A stretch of 6,997 bases of DNA from Coriobacteriales bacterium. Lineage in GTDB: Bacteria; Actinomycetota; Coriobacteriia; Coriobacteriales; UBA8131. A program made the position numbers and the translations under genes. Shown here piece by piece: positions 1 to 4,615 of this stretch; positions within the stretch are counted from its first letter, which is position 1; each line of letters begins with the position of its first letter. The notes beneath the pieces were generated by a model, which saw only the letters and a list, made by a program, of their open reading frames with translations, searched no databases and was not told the DNA's origin. The stretch covers positions 1 to 6,997 of the forward strand of contig JAIRTN010000131.1 of NCBI GenBank assembly GCA_031254905.1, in the 5' to 3' direction.

Positions 1-1377
1 ATGTTCGACCGATTGGGGCGCATCGACGACGAGACGCCGTTTGTGCTTGAATGGTTCGTAAAACACGGTATTGAGGTGTGGAGCGTACATGAGGGGCAGC
101 AGAGGTTTGACCAGCACGTTGACAAGCTGACAAACTATATCCGTTTCTGGCAGGCAGCGGGGGAATCCGAAAAGACCTCCATACGCACTAAAGATCGGCT
201 CTCCCAAATCGTGCGTGAGGGACGCTATCGCGGCGGTACACCGCCCTATGGCTACAAATTGGTACGACGAGGGCGCACGAACAAGCGCGGGCACGATGTC
301 TACGAAATAGAGGTAGACGAACAGGAATCCGCAATCGTACAGACGATATTCGATTTGTACTTGGTGAAAGGATACGGCTCACATCGTCTTGCGAACTATC
401 TGTTCGACCACGGAATGTTAAACCGCAAGGGCAACAACTTTACCAACACCACCGTGAATAATATGCTTCGCAACAGGTCTTACACGGGGGTAATGAAAAG
501 CGGCGACACGATAACGGACGTATTCCCCCATCTGCAAATCATTACGCCGGAGATATTTGAAGCTACACAGTCATTGATGGAACAGCGCACGGCGACACAC
601 CAGACACAGAGGCGCGTTCCTCTCAACACGAAGGGAAGCTCGCTTTTATCCGGCAACGTGTTCTGCGGCCATTGCGGAGCGCGGCTCATCGTGACGACCA
701 ACGGCAAACGCTACACTCGCAAAGACGGGGAAGTGGCGATAACGCGGAGGACGCGTTACGTATGTTACAACAAGACGCGGCACAAACACCTCTGCGATGG
801 GCAGACAGGCTACACGACAAGAAAGCTCGACCGTGTGATAGATGAGGTAATCAAGAATCTTTTCGCACGTATAAACGATCTCCCAAAGGAAGCTCTCGTA
901 GAGGAACGCTATTCCGCGCAGATTTCAGAGAACCGCGTGGCGCTCGCGCAGGCAAAAGCTGTCTTGCAAGCGCATACTGCGGAGGTCTTGGAGTACGAGG
1001 CAGAGGTCATCAAGGTGATTCGCGGCGAGAGCAATCTGAGCTCCAACTTGTTAAACAAGCTGCATGAGGAAGCCAGGGCAAAAGCGGAAGAATCCGAGCA
1101 GCGCGTCTTGCAGATAGAGGAAAGCCTGCACGACGGTGAAAAGATGAAGGCGTCACTTTGCGAGCAATTCAAAAACATCAGGAGTTGGTCGGATATGTAT
1201 GATACCTGCGACATGGAAACCAAGAAGATGATTTTATCTCGGATGTTCAGCGACGTGCGTGTCAGCCGTGATTACAAGGTCGATATTGACCTGACGGTGG
1301 ACTGTGAGCAACTTGGTATAACGCTTGACGAGGTAGTAGCGGACGAAACCGTACCCGCCATGAATGAATCGGTGTAA
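1..1377 (+). CDS. Large serine recombinase (integrase/transposase), 5' end missing
   Basis: C-terminal 458 residues of a large serine recombinase, the enzyme class that integrates and excises phages and conjugative or mobilizable elements. The reading frame is open at the window edge. Its first residues, MFDRLGR, match the DRLGR motif inside the resolvase catalytic domain, so the ATG at base 1 is internal; roughly 80-100 residues with the catalytic serine lie upstream. Order of parts: end of the catalytic domain (1-60, with ESEKTSIRTK in the long helix), Recombinase domain (about 75-185, starting GGTPPYGYKL), zinc ribbon (C222, C225, C255, C265), a glutamate- and alanine-rich coiled coil (about 300-390) and a C-terminal tail. 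The stop TAA ends 47 bp before the tRNA-Ala 3' end, which points to an element end nearby, as integrase genes usually sit beside an att site. The style resembles recombinases of Firmicutes integrative elements. Whether the full gene is intact cannot be seen. Confidence 0.93.
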   Translation: MFDRLGRIDDETPFVLEWFVKHGIEVWSVHEGQQRFDQHVDKLTNYIRFWQAAGESEKTSIRTKDRLSQIVREGRYRGGTPPYGYKLVRRGRTNKRGHDVYEIEVDEQESAIVQTIFDLYLVKGYGSHRLANYLFDHGMLNRKGNNFTNTTVNNMLRNRSYTGVMKSGDTITDVFPHLQIITPEIFEATQSLMEQRTATHQTQRRVPLNTKGSSLLSGNVFCGHCGARLIVTTNGKRYTRKDGEVAITRRTRYVCYNKTRHKHLCDGQTGYTTRKLDRVIDEVIKNLFARINDLPKEALVEERYSAQISENRVALAQAKAVLQAHTAEVLEYEAEVIKVIRGESNLSSNLLNKLHEEARAKAEESEQRVLQIEESLHDGEKMKASLCEQFKNIRSWSDMYDTCDMETKKMILSRMFSDVRVSRDYKVDIDLTVDCEQLGITLDEVVADETVPAMNESV

Positions 1378-1386
1378 GACGCAAGA

Positions 1387-1414
1387 AGCCCGCCAACCTT
1401 GCGGTCGGCGGGCT
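1387..1414 (-). terminator. Hairpin between recombinase and tRNA-Ala, probable tRNA terminator
   Basis: AGCCCGCC (1387-1394) pairs perfectly with GGCGGGCT (1407-1414). An inner ACC/GGT pairing closes the loop to TTGC. On the minus strand the stem is followed by TCTTGCGTCTT, a modest T-rich tail; on the plus strand no T run follows. It therefore best fits termination of the leftward tRNA-Ala transcript, and may also slow rightward readthrough from the recombinase. The short tail keeps confidence moderate. Confidence 0.55.
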
Positions 1415-1424
1415 GAACGGTCGA

Positions 1425-1500
1425 TGGTGGAGCTTAGGGGGATCGAACCCCTGACCTCATGGCTGCCAGCCATGCGCTCTCCCAGCTGAGCTAAAGCCCC
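1425..1500 (-). tRNA. tRNA-Ala (anticodon GGC), CCA encoded
   Basis: A complete 76-nt cloverleaf on the minus strand. The acceptor stem GGGGCTT/AAGCTCC contains G3-U70, the main identity element of alanine tRNA. The D arm is GCTC-AGCTGGGA-GAGC. The anticodon stem CATGG/CCATG holds loop CTGGCAG, anticodon GGC, reading GCC and GCU. The T arm AGGGG-TTCGATC-CCCCT is intact, followed by A73 and an encoded CCA (1425-1427). Its 5' 25 nt plus 4 leader bases recur with one mismatch at 1578-1606, and the promoter lies beyond that copy, so the tRNA is probably transcribed with about 100 nt of extra leader containing a tRNA fragment. It functions in translation; here it also marks a probable integration site. 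Confidence 0.97.
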
Positions 1501-1606
1501 ACGTAAAGTGGATAGTTTTCAATTTTCAATGCCAGTCACGCGGGAGCAATCCTTGGGAGTGGTTCATAGAACAGCTTGCTCTCCCAGCTGAGCTAAGGCC
1601 CCACGT
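1476..1606. repeat. 29-bp direct repeat pair (1476-1504 and 1578-1606), candidate attachment-site duplication
   Basis: The two copies match at 28 of 29 positions; the only difference is A1495 versus G1597. Each copy holds 25 nt of the tRNA-Ala 5' end and 4 nt (ACGT) upstream of it. Homology stops abruptly on both sides, and the 73 nt between the copies (1505-1577) are AT-richer with no ORF. Short direct repeats of tRNA sequence at the edge of a recombinase gene are typical of integration junctions. A degenerate tandem tRNA duplication is the main alternative. Confidence 0.8.
1578..1602 (-). pseudogene. tRNA-Ala 5' fragment
   Basis: Twenty-five nucleotides on the minus strand repeat the acceptor 5' strand and D arm of the tRNA-Ala gene, then break off after GAGC. 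No anticodon arm, T arm or acceptor 3' strand follows, so it cannot make a tRNA. It carries C at tRNA position 6, where the intact gene has T6 paired with A67, so it derives from a slightly different tRNA-Ala allele. It sits directly downstream of the tRNA promoter, which suggests that this is the ancestral chromosomal position and that the intact copy arrived or was displaced later. Confidence 0.75.
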
Positions 1607-1621
1607 TGTGTGAGCTTGGCA

Positions 1622-1652
1622 AGTATAGCATAAACCGAGGGGTGGCGGGCAA
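1622..1652 (-). promoter_or_regulatory. Promoter of the tRNA-Ala unit
   Basis: On the minus strand a -10 box TATACT (1622-1627) is preceded by TGC, giving an extended -10. A weak -35, TTGCCC (1647-1652), lies 19 bp upstream. The expected transcript start is about 12 nt before the tRNA fragment at 1602 and about 114 nt before the intact tRNA. No other strong leftward promoter is visible between 1505 and 1577, so this one probably serves the intact tRNA. Confidence 0.65.
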
Positions 1653-1666
1653 GTCTGTGTGTCGCC

Positions 1667-1682
1667 AGCGCGCCAGCGCGCT
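1667..1682. repeat. Perfect inverted repeat between divergent promoters
   Basis: AGCGCGC and GCGCGCT form a perfect 7-bp inverted repeat around a 2-bp centre (CA). It lies 15 bp upstream of the tRNA-Ala -35 and about 120 bp upstream of the response-regulator -10. It overlaps a tandem CGCCAGCG repeat (1663-1678). No T run follows on either strand, so it is not an evident terminator; an operator or simple GC-rich repeat is possible. Confidence 0.45.
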
Positions 1683-1713
1683 CAAAGGGCTTGTGAGGCT
1701 TGGAGGAAGGATT

Positions 1714-1737
1714 GGGGAGGGGCGGGTTCAAAGGGGG
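1714..1737 (+). other. Canonical G-quadruplex motif upstream of the response regulator
   Basis: Four G runs of 4, 4, 3 and 5 bases are separated by loops of 1, 1 and 6 bases, fitting the G3+N1-7 rule. They lie within a purine-rich stretch (1693-1739) on the plus strand. The motif ends 17 bp before the shared box at 1755. Folding is predicted only from the pattern. Confidence 0.5.
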
Positions 1738-1754
1738 ATTCGTAGCGTTTTTAT

Positions 1755-1775
1755 CCCTATTACACTTCTTTTTCT
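1755..1775 (+). promoter_or_regulatory. Shared box, copy 1: candidate response-regulator binding site
   Basis: This 21-bp stretch begins CCCTATTAC and continues as a pyrimidine run. It matches 3676-3696, upstream of the ABC transporter genes, at 18 of 21 positions. It lies just upstream of the expected -35 region of the two-component operon promoter (-10 at 1803-1808), where OmpR-family activators usually bind. It contains TTACACTT, whose reverse complement AAGTGTAA appears at 3706-3713 beside copy 2. Assignment to the local regulator is inference. Confidence 0.5.
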
Positions 1776-1779
1776 GCCT

Positions 1780-1808
1780 GTCGTTGTTGGGGAAAAACTT
1801 GCTACAAT
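1780..1808 (+). promoter_or_regulatory. Promoter of the two-component operon
   Basis: The extended -10 TGC-TACAAT (1800-1808) is strong. The -35 region at correct spacing (around 1780-1785, GTCGTT) is poor, which fits an extended -10 promoter helped by an activator bound at 1755-1775. The expected start near 1815 gives a leader of about 85 nt before the regulator ATG at 1900. In that leader CCGC (1868-1871) could pair with GCGG (1886-1889), which overlaps the ribosome binding site GGTGAG (1888-1893). Confidence 0.6.
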
Positions 1809-1899
1809 GGTAGCGAGCGACGCAAGGGTACATAACGAAGGCAGGCTCGGCAACACGGCAGTTGGGGCCGCGGGCCTTCGGAAAAGCGGTGAGAAAGCA

Positions 1900-2568
1900 A
1901 TGGCACGGCGCATTCTGATTATTGAAGATGACAAGGTAATCCAGCAGGAGTTGAGGTCTTTGCTGGAGGCGTATCAGTATGAGGTTATTGCGGCCGACGA
2001 TTTTACGCGCATTGTTGAGTTTGTTGGCGAGCAGAATCCTGATTTGGTGCTGCTTGACCTTAACCTGCCGTTTTACGATGGCTACCACGTGTGCCGGGAG
2101 CTGCGCAAGTCTTCGCGCATACCGATTATTATTGTAACCAGCCGCGATACCGAGATGGACGAGTTGATGAGCATGAATCTCGGGGCTGACCACTTTGTGA
2201 CGAAGCCCTATAATACTAGTATACTAATGGCCAAGATTGCGACGCTGCTTGAGCGTGCGTATGGGCCGCTGGGCACCCACATCCTGCATTTTGGGGATTT
2301 GAGCCTTGATTTGGGGATGGGGACGGCGGGTTTTAGGGGGAAAACCGCCGAACTGACGAAGAACGAGATGCGGATTTTGCAGGTGCTTATCGAGAACGAG
2401 GGGCGCATCACAAGTCGCGACGAGATAATGAACGCGCTGTGGCAGACCGATGCCTTTGTTGACGATAACACGCTGACGGTCAACATCAACCGTCTGCGGA
2501 AGAAACTTGCCACCATCGACGCCGACGATTTTATACGGACCAAGCGCGGGCAAGGCTACCTGCTGTGA
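1900..2568 (+). CDS. OmpR/PhoB-family response regulator (Bce-type)
   Basis: A 222-residue DNA-binding response regulator acting in the cytoplasm. The receiver domain (about 4-117) has the acidic pair D10-D11, phosphoacceptor D53 in LVLLDLNLP, T80 and K102 in TKPY. The winged-helix output domain (about 128-222) has the recognition-helix region DNTLTVNINRLRKKL (189-203) and the C-terminal wing RTKRGQGYLL. The ATG at 1900 is chosen because the receiver fold starts at once (MARRILIIEDD) and GGTGAG lies 6 nt upstream; the open frame upstream encodes no receiver sequence. The stop overlaps the kinase start (GTGA), so the two are translationally coupled. In BceR-type systems the phosphorylated regulator activates the adjacent transporter genes; the shared boxes at 1755 and 3676 suggest this here, with autoregulation. 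Family assignment is firm; the target set is inferred. Confidence 0.95.
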   Translation: MARRILIIEDDKVIQQELRSLLEAYQYEVIAADDFTRIVEFVGEQNPDLVLLDLNLPFYDGYHVCRELRKSSRIPIIIVTSRDTEMDELMSMNLGADHFVTKPYNTSILMAKIATLLERAYGPLGTHILHFGDLSLDLGMGTAGFRGKTAELTKNEMRILQVLIENEGRITSRDEIMNALWQTDAFVDDNTLTVNINRLRKKLATIDADDFIRTKRGQGYLL

Positions 2569-3557
2569 GATTTATCGATTTTTTGCGAAGCAAGCTCCTC
2601 TATTTCATCATCGTCTTACTCAGCACGAGCATAACCGTGCTGCTTATCACGTCGGTGTTTCAGATTGACCCGCCTTTTGCAATACTCTCGGTAAGCGTTC
2701 TTGTGCTGGGGAGCCTCTTTGCGCTGGTGCCGGAGTACCTCGTCAAGCGACGCTACTACCGCGACTTGGCGGAGTTGTTGACGAGCCTCGACAAGAAGTT
2801 TTTGCTTTCTGCCCTTGTTGAGTATCCGGAGTTTGAGGAGGGGCGGATACTGTGCGAGACAATCACGGCCATGGGAAAGGCCATGAACGACGAAATTGCC
2901 CGCTTTTCGGCGTCGTCGCTCGAATACCGCGAGTACATCGAAATGTGGGTGCATGAGATAAAGACGCCCATTGCCGGCATGAAGCTGATGAGCGAAAACA
3001 TTCACGACCGCGAGTTGCTCTTTGAGCTTGACCGCATCGACTCCCTCGTTGAGCAGGTGCTGTTTTACGCGCGCAGCAACACCGTGGAGAAGGATTACCA
3101 GATTCGGCGGACGCCCTTGGATAAGGTGGTCAACACCGTTTTGAAGGGCAGCGCCCGGCAGTTGATAGCAAAGAAGATACGGGTACACACCGAAGAACTC
3201 GACTATACGGTTTTGACTGACGTGAAGTGGACGACGTTCATCTTGCGCCAGTTGGTGGACAACGCCGTAAAATACGGGGCGACCAACCTGACGTTTTCTG
3301 CCGAGGAGCAAGTTGGGTCCGTTGCGCTTTTGGTGCGCGACGATGGGGTTGGCATCGAGGAGAAGGACCTTGCGCGCATTTTTGATAAGGGTTTTACGGG
3401 GGAGAATGGCCGGCGTTTTGGCAGGTCAACCGGGTTGGGTTTGTATCTTTGTCGCAAGCTGTGCGAGAAGATGGGTTTGGAGATTGCCGCGCGCTCGGTG
3501 GTGGGGGAGGGAACCGTCATCGAAATCGTCTTTCCCCAGCGCGGGCCGTTTTCCTGA
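2565..3557 (+). CDS. Intramembrane-sensing histidine kinase (BceS-type)
   Basis: A 330-residue sensor kinase starting at GTG (2565), overlapping the regulator stop by 4 bp. Two transmembrane helices (about 12-31 and 38-58) are joined by only a few residues, so there is no extracellular sensor domain; such kinases usually receive the signal from a partner transporter. The dimerization/phosphoacceptor region carries H130 in EYIEMWVHEIKTP, the form typical of BceS-like kinases. The ATPase domain shows the N box with N233 (QLVDNAVKY), G1 DDGVGI (259-264), the F box RIFDKGF and G2 STGLGLYLCRKL (288-299). All catalytic parts are present. It should phosphorylate D53 of the upstream regulator. The stop codon lies inside the first copy of a 26-bp repeat, so the last two codons belong to the repeat. 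The antibiotic sensed cannot be read from the sequence. Confidence 0.95.
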   Translation: MRFIDFLRSKLLYFIIVLLSTSITVLLITSVFQIDPPFAILSVSVLVLGSLFALVPEYLVKRRYYRDLAELLTSLDKKFLLSALVEYPEFEEGRILCETITAMGKAMNDEIARFSASSLEYREYIEMWVHEIKTPIAGMKLMSENIHDRELLFELDRIDSLVEQVLFYARSNTVEKDYQIRRTPLDKVVNTVLKGSARQLIAKKIRVHTEELDYTVLTDVKWTTFILRQLVDNAVKYGATNLTFSAEEQVGSVALLVRDDGVGIEEKDLARIFDKGFTGENGRRFGRSTGLGLYLCRKLCEKMGLEIAARSVVGEGTVIEIVFPQRGPFS

Positions 3558-3653
3558 GGGCTGTGGCGGCGGCGGGCTGCGGCGGCGGGCTGCGGGCTGC
3601 GCCACGGCCCCTCAACCCCGGCCACCCTTCCTGAGGGCTGTGGCGGCGGCGGG
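3551..3653 (+). repeat. 26-bp perfect direct repeat (3551-3576 and 3628-3653) spanning the kinase stop
   Basis: Two identical 26-bp copies begin TTCCTGAGGG and end in a GGC-rich tract, with a 77-bp period. The first contains the last two codons and stop of the kinase gene; the second is wholly intergenic. The DNA between is a string of GCGGGCTGC-like units. This looks like local duplication that extended the intergenic region, or a small dispersed intergenic element; only a genome-wide search would tell. Confidence 0.85.
3558..3645 (+). other. Three-segment alternative hairpin region (attenuator-like)
   Basis: GGGCTGTGGCG occurs at 3558-3568 and 3635-3645. Between them CGCCACGGCCC (3600-3610) can pair over 11 bp, including one G-U, with either copy: the first with a 31-nt loop, the second with a 24-nt loop. 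The two hairpins are mutually exclusive. A further 5-bp hairpin (3650-3654 with 3659-3663) follows. No clear T run directly follows any stem, so termination is not proven; the nearest T-rich stretch starts near 3681. The region could adjust transporter expression relative to the kinase, or be a by-product of the repeat. Confidence 0.45.
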
Positions 3654-3675
3654 TAGGAACCCGGCCCGTTTGCCT

Positions 3676-3696
3676 CCCTATTACTCTTTTTATTCT
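3676..3696 (+). promoter_or_regulatory. Shared box, copy 2, upstream of the ABC transporter genes
   Basis: This stretch matches 1755-1775 at 18 of 21 positions, including an unbroken CCCTATTAC. It lies in a 290-bp gap and ends 151 bp before the ATPase start. No good -10 is visible 25-35 bp downstream (only weak AT-rich sequence around 3726-3736), so a promoter here would be weak and depend on an activator. It is the best candidate operator for induction of the transporter. Confidence 0.5.
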
Positions 3697-3698
3697 TT

Positions 3699-3714
3699 CT
3701 TACAAAAGTGTAAG
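3699..3714. promoter_or_regulatory. Palindrome CTTACA-N4-TGTAAG, candidate operator
   Basis: A perfect 6-bp inverted repeat with a 4-bp centre (AAAG), 2 bp downstream of shared box copy 2. Its right half includes AAGTGTAA (3706-3713), the reverse complement of TTACACTT found in box copy 1 (1760-1767). This links both regulatory regions through one half-site sequence. It could also form a short hairpin, but no T run follows. Confidence 0.5.
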
Positions 3715-3847
3715 GCGGGCGCAACCTCAATCTATGGCATGCGCGCGGCCGCTCGTCTATTGTGGTATCTGTCACCGCGCATCCCTTCCCCCCTGTTGGA
3801 TGCTCGGTGGCCTTTTGGAGTATTCCGGCGAAAAAGGAGAATCGGAT

Positions 3848-4615
3848 ATGACCCCTATCCTCAGAGCAGTCAATGTGGAGAAATACTACGGCAACAAAAG
3901 CAATATAACCAAGGCCTTGAACGGCATCAGTTTTGATGTGGAGCGGGGCGAGTACGTGGGCGTTATGGGCGCCTCGGGCAGCGGAAAGACCACGCTGCTG
4001 AACTGCATTTCGACCATCGACTCGGTGAGCGCGGGCAGTATTCTTATCGACGGCAAGGACGTTACCGCGATGAACCGCAAGACGCTTGCGCGTTTTCGTC
4101 GTGAGCGGCTGGGCTTTGTTTTTCAGGATTTTAACCTGCTCGACACGCTTACGTCGTATGAAAATATCGCGCTGGCGCTGAGCATTCTTAAGGTGGCCCC
4201 GCGGGAAATCGACCACCGCGTTAAGGAAATCGCGCAGACGCTTGGCATTATGGACATCCTGCAGAAGTACCCCTACCAGATTTCCGGCGGGCAAAAGCAG
4301 CGGGTTGCCTGCGCGCGTGCCCTTGTTACGCGGCCGAGCCTTGTGCTTGCCGACGAGCCGACCGGTGCCTTGGATTCCAAGTCCGCCCGGGCGCTGCTTG
4401 AGAGCTTCCGCGAGCTTGTGCATCTGCGCAACGCGACCATCCTCATGGTGACGCACGACGCGTTTTCCGCCAGCCACTGTGACCGCATTCTTTTCATCCG
4501 CGACGGTCAGATTTTTCATCAGTTGGTGCGTGGGCAAGAATCGCGCAAGCTGTTCTTCGACCGGATTATCGAGGTTGTCACTCTGTTGGGGGGCGATTTG
4601 AATGATGTTGCCTAA
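3848..4615 (+). CDS. ABC transporter ATP-binding protein (BceA-type)
   Basis: A 255-residue cytoplasmic ATPase of the MacB/LolD-like group that pairs with FtsX-type permeases. Visible motifs: Walker A GASGSGKTT (41-49), Q93 in the Q loop (VFQD), signature SGGQKQR (146-152), Walker B LVLADE with E170, D loop GALDS (173-177) and H203 of the H loop (VTHD). All residues for ATP hydrolysis are present. The ATG at 3848 is chosen because AAGGAGA (3834-3840) lies 7 nt upstream and the fold begins immediately; the upstream in-frame sequence is not conserved in style. The gene end overlaps the permease start by 14 bp, so the pair is translationally coupled. In BceAB systems the ATPase powers release of peptide antibiotics from lipid-linked cell-wall precursors and supports signalling to the kinase. 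This role is inferred from family and neighbours; the antibiotic is unknown. Confidence 0.95.
   Translation: MTPILRAVNVEKYYGNKSNITKALNGISFDVERGEYVGVMGASGSGKTTLLNCISTIDSVSAGSILIDGKDVTAMNRKTLARFRRERLGFVFQDFNLLDTLTSYENIALALSILKVAPREIDHRVKEIAQTLGIMDILQKYPYQISGGQKQRVACARALVTRPSLVLADEPTGALDSKSARALLESFRELVHLRNATILMVTHDAFSASHCDRILFIRDGQIFHQLVRGQESRKLFFDRIIEVVTLLGGDLNDVA

Noticed and set aside
1..3. ATG at the first base as the true start of the recombinase
   Set aside because: It corresponds to an internal methionine just before the conserved DRLGR motif; the catalytic serine region would be missing, so the gene must begin upstream.
1758..1766. TATTACACT in shared box copy 1 as a -10 element
   Set aside because: No -35 at suitable spacing, and the extended -10 at 1800-1808 is better. 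The extended similarity to 3676-3696 goes well beyond a -10 box.
1606..1899. In-frame upstream extension of the response regulator
   Set aside because: It would add 98 residues of non-conserved sequence before a complete receiver domain and would cross the promoter. The ATG at 1900 has a ribosome binding site and begins the fold.
3734..3847. In-frame upstream extension of the ABC ATPase
   Set aside because: The ATPase fold begins at the ATG at 3848, which has a strong AAGGAGA at correct spacing; the extra residues resemble translated intergenic DNA.
3313..3936. Open frame of 207 codons on the plus strand spanning the kinase end and the gap
   Set aside because: It overlaps the kinase ATPase domain in another frame and gives a low-complexity, arginine-rich product.
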